Below are positions 37,680-49,169 of a stretch of DNA of 64,000 nt, one piece after another. Positions within the stretch are counted from its first letter, which is position 1; every line of letters starts with the position of its first letter. Origin of the DNA: Lithospermum erythrorhizon (taxonomy: Eukaryota > Streptophyta > Magnoliopsida > Boraginales > Boraginaceae); NCBI GenBank assembly GCA_019722365.1, contig JADFUC010002446.1:1-64000 (forward strand), given 5' to 3'. The notes below the pieces were generated by a model. It saw only the letters and a list, made by a program, of their open reading frames with translations. It had not been told where the DNA came from and did no database searches. The position numbers and the translations under genes are program-made.

Positions 37680-37898
37680 TGTCGCGTTTGATTTTTTGAA
37701 ACTTTCGTAATTAAGCTTTGAGCGTAAATATTTTTATTTGTGTTATATAATATTTATGAAATATATAAAAAAGTATATTTTAATTTTTTTCATTGATATA
37801 TTTTTATGAAATATTATACAATAAAAATAAAAATATCTATAATCAAAATTTAATTATAAAAAAATCAAAATATAACGATGAGGGATGGAGGGAGTATA
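37680..37898. mobile_element. Hairpin MITE (Stowaway-like)
   Basis: The right part (to GATGAGGGATGGAGGGAGTA at about 37878-37897) is an imperfect inverted repeat of the left part starting GTCGCGTTTGATTTTTTG at 37680; arms are about 100 bp and AT-rich. The GGAGGGAGTA terminus is typical of Stowaway/mariner MITEs. The left outermost terminus is missing or diverged. Confidence 0.5.
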
Positions 37899-38310
37899 AT
37901 CATTAACAAATTTTACCTCATTTTTTCCTTGATCACCGCAAATATCAGTATATCCATTATATCCATTGATATTCATTACTACTATGGTTGAAAACTTAGA
38001 TACCCAACAAACAAAAATCATAAGTATCATTTTCATATTTTGATTATTTTATACAATTCAAGTTTCTTCACCAGCAATTACATGTGTTGTTAATTTGTTA
38101 TGGTCACAAACTCATCACATTGCCCCCATTTTTTCCATTTTCATATTCTGCTAAACAAAATAATAACCTCCATTTTCACATTATTTTCCTGCAATAATAT
38201 AATTATTGAAAACCCATTTAACAATTTTCATATCATACCCAAACGTTGATATTTTGTCTGCATTATCAAAGAGGTAACAAACTAACACCCCATCTTAATA
38301 TTTTTAGATA

Positions 38311-38437
38311 TTGCTCCGGATCCTCTATCCCTTTATCCCTTTATGTACCACTTTACGTGTGTGCCCGATTCTTGAATAATGCATAATGTACGAACATATA
38401 ATGGGAGATAAAGAGGTACATGATCCGGAGCGCTTCT
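38311..38437. mobile_element. Short inverted-repeat element
   Basis: TTGCTCCGGATCCTCTATCC at the left and the reverse complement of TACATGATCCGGAGCGCTT at the right form a terminal inverted repeat around GCTCCGGATC, and the inner parts are partly complementary (TCCCTTTATC / GGGAGATAAAG). About 127 bp, no coding. It lies in the presumed promoter or leader of the TLC gene. Confidence 0.45.
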
Positions 38438-38989
38438 AGATAGTTATTTTTGTATAGTTGTAACTTTAATAGCGGCACTTGTGATGTTTTTGGGGTTTGA
38501 TTCTTGATCTTGGTTCCATTTTTATTGCATTTGCATTTATGATATCATATAACTTTATTGCTGATATTTAGTTTTTGGTTCAATAGATATTATTCTTTTC
38601 TTTTTTCTGGATTTGGCAACATTTAGAATCCAAAGTGTATTAACTAATGTTGAAAATGGATATTTGATGAATGTAAGATCTACTTAAAGTGGATTGCATA
38701 GAAATTTTAAGGTCCTGCCGTGTTTTCTAGCTTTTCATTAGTCATTGGGACTATTAGTGGTTTAATTTATTGCTAATATGGTAGTTTTAAGAAAGATAAT
38801 TGAGATTTTAAGCTTGGTACTTTGTTGGAAAGTGCTAAATGATGGGTTATACCCTTTGACTTTAGGGGAAGATGAGTTGTGTTCGATCGTCCAATATGCT
38901 TCAGTTGGCGCCAATGTAATGCGATTAGCTGAATGATGCATTTGTTTCCCCTCTAGTATGCTGATGAATTTTGTTTTAGATATTTTTTT

Positions 38990-39465
38990 TTAGGTTGTGG
39001 GGGAGGGTAAGGAATGGGGTTTGGGGGATGGTAGAGTGTAAGTGTTGATCCTGATGTGTTACTCATCATTCGAACTTCAGAAAACCAAAAATCTTCCATG
39101 TAATGTATTGTGCTTACCCGTTGCTGCTGTTGGTGGAAAGTGTACAGCTTGGGGTGTCCCTTAATCGAGTGTTCTTTGAGGAGAGTTCAAAGCCATTATC
39201 CACACATATACCCATCCTTTAGATTAAAGAAGAGTATGAGTGGGGGTGGGGTGGGAGGTGGGGGATTCTAGAGTGCGAGTGTTGATCCTGATGTGTTACT
39301 CATCATTCGAACTTCAGAAAACCAAAAATCTTCCATGTAATATATTTTGCTTACCCGTTGCTGCTGTAGGTGGAAATTGTGCGGCCTGGGGTATCCGCTA
39401 ATCAAGTGTTCTTTGAGGAGAGTTTAAAGTCATAACATATATCCATCCTTTAGATTAAAGAAGAG
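38990..39465 (+). repeat. ~235-bp tandem duplication in TLC gene leader
   Basis: The block 38990-39230 is repeated at 39231-39465. Both start with a G-rich stretch, then AGTGTTGATCCTGATGTGTT, ACTCATCATTCGAACTTCAG, CTTACCCGTTGCTGCTGT, GTGTTCTTTGAGGAGAGTT, and CATCCTTTAGATTAAAGAAG. Identity is high. The stretch sits 100-600 bp upstream of a splice-acceptor-like site (CTTGCAG, 39566-39572), so it probably lies within a leader intron or promoter. Confidence 0.85.
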
Positions 39466-39596
39466 AATATTTTAGTAATGTTAATAACTCTTTTTATATT
39501 TTATTTCTGTATGGCTATTTTATTTGTATCATGATAACCATTTCGTAATGGATCCTGTTACTTACTTGCAGGAGGCTTGACTGGTCAAAGTTTATC

Positions 39597-39617
39597 ATGA
39601 ATTCTTTGATGTTATAG
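39597..39617 (+). promoter_or_regulatory. Short upstream ORF in TLC gene leader
   Basis: ATG AAT TCT TTG ATG TTA TAG encodes six residues and ends 14 bp before the main ATG at 39632. If the leader exon begins at the CTTGCAG acceptor at about 39572, this uORF would be in the mRNA and could dampen translation. There is no evidence that its peptide matters. Confidence 0.5.
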
Positions 39618-39631
39618 AAGCAAATTCCATA

Positions 39632-42600
39632 ATGAGGCAAATATCCTCGGTGGCAGATTCTGCCAATGGTTCTATTCCACTCCGAGATTACCAGTATCAT
39701 GCTAGTGTGTTGGTTAAAGATTACGTATTTGCTGATAATTTTCTCCCATACACTTCTATCCTAGGCAGCATCCTTGCTTGCAAAGTGGTATGTTCTCTAT
39801 GCTTTTTATCTAACTATAAATCTATGTAACTATAGATTTAGTCTGAGGTCAAATGAATTGGGTGCTTGTAGTGACAATGACTCAAGAAAAAAGTAACACA
39901 TAATCATACTTTTCTGGTTTGAATTTGCTAGGAAGTTAACTAGGAGAATAGATCAATTGTTGTATGTCCATTTCTTTTGTTCAATAAACTGGACGCCCGA
40001 TGAAGTTCATGATCGTTCACATAGTTATATTAATTATCTTTTTCGTGGATTCCAGATTTACGATCTTACCAAGTTGATTAGCAACTATCACTTCAAACCA
40101 TATTCCAGTTTGACAAAAATTCAAAGGACAGAGTGGAATAACCGGTAAAATAAATTCCTTTTTTGTGCTTGTTTTGGTATGTTGTTAACTGGTTAATGTG
40201 TATATTATTTTTCTTCTGCAGGGGACTTTCTACTGTACATGCCATTTTTATTACATACATGTCTGTTTACTTTGTTTTCTGGTCTGATCTTTTCTCTGAT
40301 GGTCATGGTTCTGAGCTCATCACATTTCGGGCTTCACCCATTTCAATTTTCACGTTAGGGGTGAGATCTCCTACTCTATTCTTATTGCCCAAGTTGTTGC
40401 CTTGTTTCCTGTATGTGTTTGTCTGACTGAGAACAGTCCTCTTGGTCTGATAGGAATCATCTGCATAAGTAAAATACAGCCTTAATATCAAAAGGGACTT
40501 GCATGTCCTTTTCATCCTCATTTCTAATCTTAGTGCTGAGTCCATAAATTAATTGGTATGGTATCGAGTTTTCTTTTACTAGGGGTGTTTGTACTAGCCA
40601 ACTTCAGTCTGTGCATTTCTATTTGTTTGATGAACTTCCTACTTTGGTTAAGGAGATCTCAATTTAAAATTGTAAGGGTGAGATCCTATTCCAACATATC
40701 TATATTAAGAGACTAACGTAGATGCAACAACTAATGTGTTTATTATCACTTTTTCTACTTGTAATCGCCCTCACTCCAAGCAAAATTTCATAGAGAATGT
40801 GCATATCATGATGGTGTGTTTCTAATTTCGGAAGAGGGAGACTTGGTTTCTACCTTGATGTATGTATTATCACCACCATGTTCTTGTGTTAAGTACTTAA
40901 GTATATTATTGAAAAAGGCCTAGTGCAGATGTAGAGACAATAACTTTTTCATAGCTTAAGGGGTAGAGGTTAGTAGCATGCAGTTGCATTTATATGGGTT
41001 TCTATGTTAAATTAGTCTGACAAAAAATAATCCAAAAAGATAAATAATTTAGGAACCTGGTAGGTCGTCCTCCGGATTGGTTAATGTAATTTAGTCCCCG
41101 TAGTAGTCTTACCAGAGTCTTGTCATAACAATATAGTACTGCGGCAGGTATCTGTTGGCTACTTCTTGGTGGACCTTACAATGATATGTTGGTTGTACCC
41201 TTCTTTGGGTGGAATGGAATATGTAAGTATCTCCTATTTACTGAAAGTCTTCAATATTTGTAACTTTATGGAATATGTATGTATTTATTGAGATTATTAT
41301 GACATCTGTATGATAGATTTTGATCTGAATATTACTTTGAGATATCATAACATCTGTATGATAGGCGTTGTGATCTAGATACTCCGTGCTTTCAGATTCT
41401 CCATCACTCTCTTTCAGCTATAGCAGTAGCATATTCCATGTTGTCGAAGGAGGGTCAACTTTATACATTCATGGTCCTCATATCTGAAATGACAACCCCA
41501 GAGATCAACCTTAGATGGTATGTCTACTTAACCAGAAAAAGGAGATGATAATAACTAATATTCCGTAAGCGTCACGTTACCAGTACGAACAGTACATGCA
41601 CATATGAAATTTGATTTCAACTATTGAGTATGAACATACTTAATTAAAAACATTAAAAAAATATAACAGATAAGGAATGAGAAGGTGATTTACATGATGA
41701 AACGCTTATGTATGATGCTGTTGCATGTAAAGTGGAATAACTATTTATTATTTGATTTTACATTACTTTAAGAAACATGGAATTTTTAATATGATCCGGA
41801 GAGGTAATACTACTTCCTGTGGAATAACCCCCTCATCTTTCTTTTTCTTTCTTTCTTTCTATTCTTATTTAGTTCAAATAACGCACTAATTTTGCGGTGT
41901 GAGTCGGTGTCCGCAATACCTAAAGTTCATAGTGCACAGTTTCGGTATTGGTTTTAAATGATACGTAATGTATAGTTGCATCTCCCCATGCAATGCTTTC
42001 GACAAATGTAATTCGTGCATACGACTGATACAAGTACAACACAACTTCTTGATTTTGAAACTACATCTTTTAATCTACTTCTACCTCTTATTCTTAGTTC
42101 ATAGAGAAACTTACTTATCTAACCTTTAAGTGAAAATTGTCTATAAAATTCTGTTAGCTGATGGACAATTTAAGAAACGCATCAAAATGGTGAACTTTAA
42201 AACCGACCCTCTCTTTTATGTAGTTGTTATGGGTAATGATTTTATTATCTTCCACAATTTTTTTATTGGTACTACTTTTGATCTGTTTTGGCAGGTATCT
42301 TGATGTAGCAGGATTAAAGGATTCCCTTACATATTTGATTAATGGGATTGTGATATTTTTTGCTTGGCTGGTATGACATCTTCTGCTTACTTACTTCTTA
42401 CTTGTATTCAGTTACACATTAGCATTTGTACCATGGCTACAGTTGTAAATGTTGGCATTTCGTACATGGTGCCCCATTATTTGGTAAAAATTGTGTTGTT
42501 TTAGTACCGGCAGTAGATTTTTACATGGTCATGCCAAGATGTTAGACCAGGGGCGGATCAGACTCTGTCGAAGTGGTGGTTTGAAATATACTCTAATTTT

Positions 42601-43919
42601 TTTTTGAGCTATTAATAAATTTTGATATCAATAATATAATATATTGACAACAAATTTTTTATTATGAATTAGAATTTTTTTTCTAAACTGAATAATTTTT
42701 GCCTTAAATTTGGTCATTCATAAGCTAAGTTTTATCTTAAACATCTAAACTTGACATTCAGAACGATAAATGTTCATAACAGAAACATGATCTTAAATGT
42801 ATAAATAATTACAATACTATGATAAATGTTGGTTCTTCTTTCATTCACTATGTGACTTATATTCTTTCTTTTGGTAAATCAAAAAATGAATTGTCTAAAC
42901 AAAATTGTTGCGGATGAGGTTCGAAGCATGAACATAAATGACAAAAAGCAGACTAACTTACCAAATGAGCTATCAAGATTTATGGTGGTTCAACTGAACC
43001 ACCACAAACAATAATAGGCACGCCCCCCTTGTTAGACTAGATCAAGAGATATCTGCCTTGTGATATACTAATTCATGTTTCCGTTATTGTAAGTTGAAAT
43101 GGCATTGCAAGTTTGCAACCTCTTGAAATATCTGTCTTGTGATATAACTTGGTGTTATATGAATGATATAACTTGGTGATATACTCATAAAATCTGTAAA
43201 CATGCAAACTAAAACAATGTTAGTTGTTCTACCAGGACCTTCTGATTCACCATGAAACTTTTCATGTATACCACATGACAAAGGTAGATAGATAAGATAA
43301 CCTCTGTGTTTCTGGAGAATTTGAAACTTTAATCTGTGGTTGAGATGCGTGTTTAGTTATTATCCTGAGATTTTACGTTGCTAGACTTAATTTCATATTC
43401 AAGATAGTATTGCTATACCATTTCTTAATATCCTTCTTTTTAAAGCTTTAGGTGCACATGCTTACCGAAATTAGTTGTGAACTGCAGGGAGCCAGAATTT
43501 TGTTGTTTGGTTACATGTTTTATCATGTGTATTTACACCACCATCAGGTAACTGCCTCCTTTGCATATTGAAATGATAGATTTTCCTCCGTTTTTATTTC
43601 AATAACCTAATTGAGTTTGGTTTGGTCATAGTACAAGATTTACCCTATTTATATAGCTGAACAATAATATGGATAAATGTGATCCCCTTCGATTATATTT
43701 TCCAGCTTCGTTCATGTCATTGCTTCATTTTTTTCTTCTTCTTATGTTTCGGGAGTTATCTGATAGAATCACCATACAAATCACTTGTAGGTTGTGAAAA
43801 TGCACGTCTTTGGTTATATTCTGGTTTTCGGTGTGCCTTCCGTGCTTGCTGTTATGAACTTGATGTGGTTCGGGAAGATTTTGAAAGGATTAAAGAAGAC
43901 TCTAATGAAACAGTTGTAA
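39632..43919 (+). CDS. TLC-domain (TRAM/LAG1/CLN8) membrane protein, 8 exons
   Basis: Exons: 39632-39787, 40056-40144, 40222-40360, 41148-41222, 41396-41517, 42295-42370, 43488-43547, 43791-43919. All introns are GT-AG and phases join; 281 aa, normal for this plant family. About six hydrophobic spans are visible: FLPYTSILGSILACKV, the STVHAIFITYMSVYFVFW stretch, the VSVGYFLVDLTMICW stretch, the SLSAIAVAYS to FMVLIS stretch, NGIVIFFAWL with ILLFGYMFY, and YILVFGVPSVLAVMNL. Hallmarks are KIQRTEWNNRGLSTVHA (about 72-88), GGMEYILHHSL with His156-His157, and TTPEINLRWYLD (about 182-197). The C-terminus is basic (KGLKKTLMKQL). Such proteins are thought to sense or handle lipids in ER or plasma membranes; this one's role is unknown. 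It is not ceramide synthase-like in length. Introns hold a hAT element and microsatellites. Confidence 0.93.
41838..41860. repeat. (TTTC)n microsatellite in TLC intron 5
   Basis: A short run of CTTT/TTTC repeats within the intron between exons 5 and 6. Confidence 0.8.
42548..43029. mobile_element. 482-bp non-autonomous hAT element in TLC intron 6
   Basis: The element begins CAGGGGCGGATC and ends CACGCCCCCCT, giving a short imperfect TIR (CAGGGGCGG against AGGGGGGCG). It is flanked by perfect 8-bp duplications TGTTAGAC (42540-42547 and 43030-43037), the signature of hAT transposition. An inner pair, GTGGTGGTTTGAAA and CTGAACCACCAC, extends the inverted repeat. The AT-rich interior has no transposase. 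It sits between exons 6 and 7, away from the splice sites. Confidence 0.85.
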
Positions 43920-44690
43920 ATTGATATACAGTAGTATGTACCTCTCCGGTTAACGATACACTCTCTCGTGATGCCTATCACAAGTCGCGGAATGATGTTG
44001 CCGTAATAACTGGGTAAGGTGGGGGCGAGAGTCAAATGATGGTACAGCTTCAAGGATGGTGATCGGTTGAAAAGAAAATCCTTCTTATATACAGAGGGTA
44101 TGTTGTAAATTAGTGGTGAATAGATGCACAAAGTCATGTATTGCTTCAGTTGTCAAAGCTTTATTATATTGATTGATTAGGTATAGTTGTGTTACTGAAA
44201 TGCTTCCGTAGATATATCACAAATTACCACAAGTTATTACAGATTTTTCTTACTCTAATATTTCTACCTTTTCTCTACTACTTCCTGCAGAAAAATACTC
44301 AATTGTATAAAACACCAAGAACAGTAAAAATTATGTTCACCTTTTAACCCCAAAGTGTTGTGAATTTAGGAATAAAAGAAGATAAAATTAATTTGTGGGT
44401 GTGATCGATTCGTTGGAATTAATTTTCAGTCGATAAATCACATGTCTAAAGTTAATTTCGGCTAATGGGGGTCATAGACTGATACACCAAAAGTCCTTTA
44501 AGTATTTTTTTTAATTAAATATTTATAAGCCCAATAATTCATTTCATGTTGATTTTTATTTGTTGGCTCATAATTTACATGACGAACTGATTACTGCAGT
44601 GTAAGTTTCAAGCTGGAGTAAAATAGAGGAAAATGAGCAAAGTTACTATTGTATGGTGCTTATATGCCCTTAGATATTCCTTATTTTAAT
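43920..44690 (+). other. 3' flank of TLC gene, no further gene
   Basis: Contains the 3' UTR of the TLC gene; the exact polyadenylation point cannot be set. No other gene or repeat was recognised. Confidence 0.4.
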
Positions 44691-44697
44691 ACGGTAC

Positions 44698-44924
44698 TCC
44701 ATCCGTTTCTATTTAATTGATGATTTAACAAAAAAAATTATTTCATTATAATTAATCGTTTATTTTATCAATTTGTATTGGATTTAAAAAAAATCACTTT
44801 TGTCTCTTAATATTCTTATTTCCATTGGTTAATATTTTATCTTTTCTTGAAAATAATAAAATTAATTATTATCTTAATAAAGTATTTGTAATTTAGATTA
44901 TTAATTAAATTGAGACGGATGAAT
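44698..44924. mobile_element. Stowaway-like MITE
   Basis: The left end CTCCATCCGTTTCTATTTAA and the reverse complement of the right end (ATTCATCCGTCTCAATTTAA) form a TIR of about 28 bp, with TA on both outer sides (44696-44697 and 44925-44926). The 227-bp element is AT-rich and non-coding, fitting a mariner-derived MITE. Confidence 0.65.
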
Positions 44925-44929
44925 TACAT

Positions 44930-45700
44930 GATAAAATAAATTTATTAATGAATTGAAATCGCATCCTGCAAAAGAGAGTACATAAATTGAGAGTTATTTT
45001 TACGTTCATTTAATTCTTCCTCCGTAACGATTTGATAATGGGTTCTTTCATTATATTCCATGTGAAATTTGAACCTTGTTTGTTTATTTATTTATTTATT
45101 ATTATACCTCGGGGTGTGTTTGGAATGAGCAAACTTGAAAATGAGAATGATAATTTTTAACATTTTGATATATGAAAATTAGAAGTTGATCATTTTATTT
45201 TAGGATGTGTTTGGAGTGTGTGGTTTATAAAGGTTTCCACTTGTAGGTAAAATATTTTGGAAGGAAATTAAAGACAAAACAAGAAATTAAATCAAATAAA
45301 GTATTATTCCACTAAATAAGATAACTTATATGGGTATTATATGTATGGATAATCTCTTTTATTAAAATCCTAAACTACATATTATTAGATATAATTTATA
45401 TTCAACTCTTCTTCATCATTCCTTTACCATTTTGGATTTCAATCATTAATGACGATTATTATAACTTCACATCTTGTTAATGATGCATCTGCTCGACTAC
45501 TTCAAACATAAATATTCTACCTTAGATAGCTATTCGTTAATTTATCTTCAATTGGATCAATTCCTATGATTTTATAGAATCCAATAATTGGACAAAAGTA
45601 TATGGTGAATACTCTATATATTTAATCAATGATTTAAATTTGTGGATTTATTTATTTGATACACCAAAGAAGAGTTGGTAATGAGGATTGAAACATAGAA
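44930..45700. other. Intergenic, AT-rich, no gene
   Basis: Nothing beyond AT-rich sequence is seen. Two GGGTGTGTTTGGAATG / GGATGTGTTTGGAGTG words at about 45112 and 45203 are similar and may be repeat remnants. Confidence 0.4.
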
Positions 45701-45779
45701 CGTGTTTGGGTGATTGGAAAACAAATGTATTGCTTGGTATGAGGCAGAAGGAGAGCAGGCAAAAGTCCAAAGACTAAGA

Positions 45780-45965
45780 ACGATAATGACGAGTGAGAGA
45801 GAGGCGTTGGTGGGACCCACCCAATTCAGCAGTCCTTTTCAGTCAAGTGTCAGACACTCAGTCAAAGGGACTCTGCAGCTGAGCTGTCCTACATGGCAGC
45901 ATTTATAAAAGCTCACCGACGTGGCATGGCCTGCCATCTTATTTATTGCCCTGCCCCCCAAAACA
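45780..45965 (+). promoter_or_regulatory. Promoter-like patch without an obvious gene
   Basis: A relatively GC-rich patch has GCATTTATAAAAGCTC (TATA-like, about 45900), a GACGTGGCA G-box-like core at 45919-45927, and a nearby pyrimidine CA-rich stretch. No coding frame follows within 400 bp that I can recognise. It may be the remains of a promoter, or drive a non-coding RNA. Confidence 0.3.
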
Positions 45966-46097
45966 AATTGTACTCTCATTCAAGCACATACATAAATACA
46001 TAAATTTTACTCAACCATCATTTTTATATAAAAAATAAAATTACTTAAATATTTAAAAAGGACATACAATATGATTTTTGACATAATAATTATGAAA

Positions 46098-46185
46098 TAA
46101 TGAGTAACAGAATTATACGGAGTAGCACTTTTATATTGTCAATGTATAATAAATACGGAGTGACACTTTTACATTGTCGATATAT
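46098..46185. repeat. Two-copy ~43-bp direct repeat
   Basis: The words TACGGAGTAGCACTTTTATA + TTGTCAATGTATAA recur as TACGGAGTGACACTTTTACA + TTGTCGATATATG. Small and AT-rich; probably replication slippage or a MITE-derived repeat. Confidence 0.6.
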
Positions 46186-46394
46186 GCTTTGACTAGTTTT
46201 TAAAAATTAATAATCAATACGTATTGTTTTGATTGATTGGCGTTACACATTCAATACAATTTTTTATTTTGCTTCTTGTCACATGCGAATGGCAAAATAA
46301 CAACTAAAGAATCAGATGGAATATGTGTATGTACATGTGTCAAGTAATTTTTATAATATAAAATTAGGGAGCTAACTACCACATACACCCCCTT

Positions 46395-46810
46395 AGTTCT
46401 ACAATTATGCGTAGGCGTTAATGGCCAGAGAGCAACAGCGGCTTGGCTGCGGCCAGAGGCTTCAGTTTAGGCTGATACATATTGAGTGAGCCTACGAGCC
46501 GACACGAGCTCGTTGGCTACGAGAAACGATTCGGCGGAAACGGCTCATTGCTTTCAGTTCTATAAGTATTATATATTAAAGGCAGTTTGTTATAATTTTG
46601 TGATGATTGAATTTATTATAAATGACAATGTATTTTTATGATGCACTTTTAAATTATAATTTAGTTAATGTCGATGTCTGTTATCCATTAATAATTAATA
46701 TTATTTATCGTATTATTTTATACATTTATGCCTTTAAAAATTTGAAATATCCACTAAGTAAGCTAGTCGAGCCAAAAATTCTCAACTTCGAGTTCGACTC
46801 GACTCGTTAA
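46395..46810. repeat. Dispersed non-coding repeat, copy 2
   Basis: Matches the copy at 15410-15960 in order: GC-rich GAGCC/CGAG words, GCAGTTTGTTATAATTTTGT, a TTATAATTTAGTTAATGTCG core, GCCTTTAAAAATTTGAA, then GAGCC and CGAGTTCGACTCG words at the right side. No gene or clear termini. Confidence 0.5.
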
Positions 46811-47775
46811 CGACTCTAAATGTATGTATGTCAAAGTAAATATTTAAAAGGAAAAAGAAAAACAAAACAATTTGTATGTCAGGTTCAAGATACGAAATCC
46901 ATTTGAATAAGATTATACAATAATTACATTCAATTTTAATTTAAAAATTCGACAACAATCAATCGTTCTTAAAACCAACAGTCTTACTATTAAAGAATTG
47001 AGTGGAAAGAGGAAGAAAGCTCTACGTTCAATGAAGAAAAAAGTTTCTTCAAATTTTCCACCTAAAACTATCGTATTTCCTCCAAAGTAATAATGTTGAA
47101 GTGAAAAAACTACTTAATCTTTTGAATCGGCCTTATCATTGTAAAGATTCGAACAAAAGATTTTATCATTGCGAATAATATTTCGTGACCCCAGGATAAT
47201 TCTAATGGTTATTAATTATGTTATGTTTTAAAAAATTGTGTTGTATAAGTAATAAGTTTTATCATATACTACTTACTTCTTAATTTTATTATAAAAATTA
47301 ATAAGGAAATAATATTGATAATAATTTTGAAAGTAAATTCAATTATGTCAATATTAAGGTTATTAAAATATCGAATAAAAATTTATGTCTTCGATATTGA
47401 GAAAAAAAAACTTGTAAATAGTTCTGTAGTCTTGTGACATCTGTATATAGATCTAGTTTACATGAGCTCTTTTATTTTAGTGCGACCAAGAAATAAATTT
47501 GTTTCTTGCTAGATGCTATTGGTGATTATAACAAACCAAATAAAGTCGAAGACGACATAAATTTTGCAGAGAACACATACTGGTGGCTCATTGCAATTTG
47601 CAAACGTCTCACTTATAGAATATAAAATATTAATAACCGTAACTCGTAAGTACAGTAATTTTTATCATGTAAAGACATTAGCATAAAACTAGCTAACGAG
47701 GCCCATCATTGTTCATGATTGGTATTTATAATATCGTAAAGATTAACGATCGATCCCGGCGTTAGTTTTGTAATA
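46811..47775. other. Intergenic, no gene seen
   Basis: AT-rich DNA flanking the Sirevirus-like element. No supportable gene, RNA or repeat. Confidence 0.4.
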
Positions 47776-47780
47776 GTTCT

Positions 47781-49135
47781 TGTTGAATAATGGGATTCGA
47801 TTCAAACCTTTTTTGAAGATAACAAATTGTTTAAACGAACTAATTCGCTTTCATGAACTTGTTAGCAAGGTTTCATCGTTCGGAAGTTCAAGTGCTTAAG
47901 TGTTGATGGGGATGTTCTGGAAGCAAGATAGTCAACCAAGCCAAGGTATGAGGAGCTCGTGGACTTAGATTTGTTATAGGCGTTTGTAAGGAAACTCTAC
48001 TACTTTAGGTTATGTGTTTCATTGTGAGAGAGTTATAACTTTTGTGAGCTCGATCTTTATTTGTTTAAAATTGATGGTTAAATGAATTCTTTTTTCTTTC
48101 CTGGTATCGATTGATTCATGAAATTGATGCTCGCCTACAAGTGAATGTGCGTTATTTCGTTCGAGAATTGGGCGTGAAGTGATATTTATTTTAGAAGGAA
48201 GTCTTGTCATCGTGACCATCAGGAAGGCTGGCAATCCATTTTGCTCGATGAGGTCTGAGTGGTGTGATTCTTTAATTGAGCGGCAGTTCTTCGATAAGGT
48301 CATACGGTTCTTTTCATCGAGAGCCCATCGAGACATTCGCTTTCTTGATGAAGTCTCCGTGTATTCAAAATCGCTTGGTTATCCGATTACCGTCAAGAGC
48401 TCGTAGACCTGTGATCTGATGGGGTCTCAGCAAATTGAGGCTATTTTTTAGAATACTAGCGGCTTTTCAATTTTAAAGCCCTGCCTTTTTTTATACACTT
48501 TAGACATTCAATCTTTTGTTGAAAATTTAAAAAGGCAAAAGCAAAAGCTCTCATACTTAATCCTGATTATCTTTAGTAGAGTGTTTCCATAGTTGTGTAA
48601 TAATTGTAATCTTTATTCAATCTTGTGATTGTTGGAAAAATCCTTGTGTGGTGTAGCATAGGGTTGCTGTGCTTTGTTTGAAGAGTGAAATCTTAGGAGT
48701 GAGGTCCTGGGTTCCTAGTCTAGGTTGATTAGGAGGTGAAATCCTTAGTTTGGAGCTTGGATCACTTAGTTGTATACTAGGTGTTTGATAATAGTCTTGT
48801 GAGAGAGAGTTGATTGCGTGTAATAACACAATTCTTGAAGCACTAGTTATCGTTACGAATCCGAGGTTGAAAAGCCGAAGGTAGGCGCTAGGGAATCGAA
48901 GCTCGTAAAATCTTATTGTGTCGTCTCTTCCTTATCTCTTTTCCATATTTTTTATTTCATTTGATTACATATTGTTTAGCATGACTAATCATTCTCGAGC
49001 TTAGGTAGTTGATTAATCAATTAATTTATATCCACGTTGTTTGTTATTTACATTTTAATTTGATTAAAACGAAAAAATTTAATGAAACAATTTAAAAACT
49101 TATTCACCCCACATAGGTTATATTTGAAGCTAACG
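47781..49135 (+). repeat. 5' LTR of Sirevirus-like element
   Basis: It starts TGTTGAATAATGGGATTCGA and ends GGTTATATTTGAAGCTAACG before the primer site. It matches the 3' LTR along its full length, including TTTATTTTAGAAGGAAGT, TTATTCAATCTTGTGATTGT and TTGATTAATC words. Confidence 0.88.
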
Positions 49136-49148
49136 TGGTATCAGCTCG
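49136..49148 (+). other. Primer-binding site, tRNA-Met type
   Basis: TGGTATCAGCTCG immediately after the 5' LTR matches the copia primer site TGGTATCAGAGC over its first nine bases. Confidence 0.8.
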
Positions 49149-49169
49149 TGTTCTCTGGTTAAAACTTAA

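Noticed and set aside
43679..43924. 81-residue plus-strand frame starting before TLC exon 8
   Set aside because: It is out of frame with the family text; the exon 8 frame (KMHVFGYILVFGVPSVLAV) is the real one.
45714..45908. 64-residue frame as a small gene
   Set aside because: No conserved sequence, and the stretch looks more like promoter DNA.
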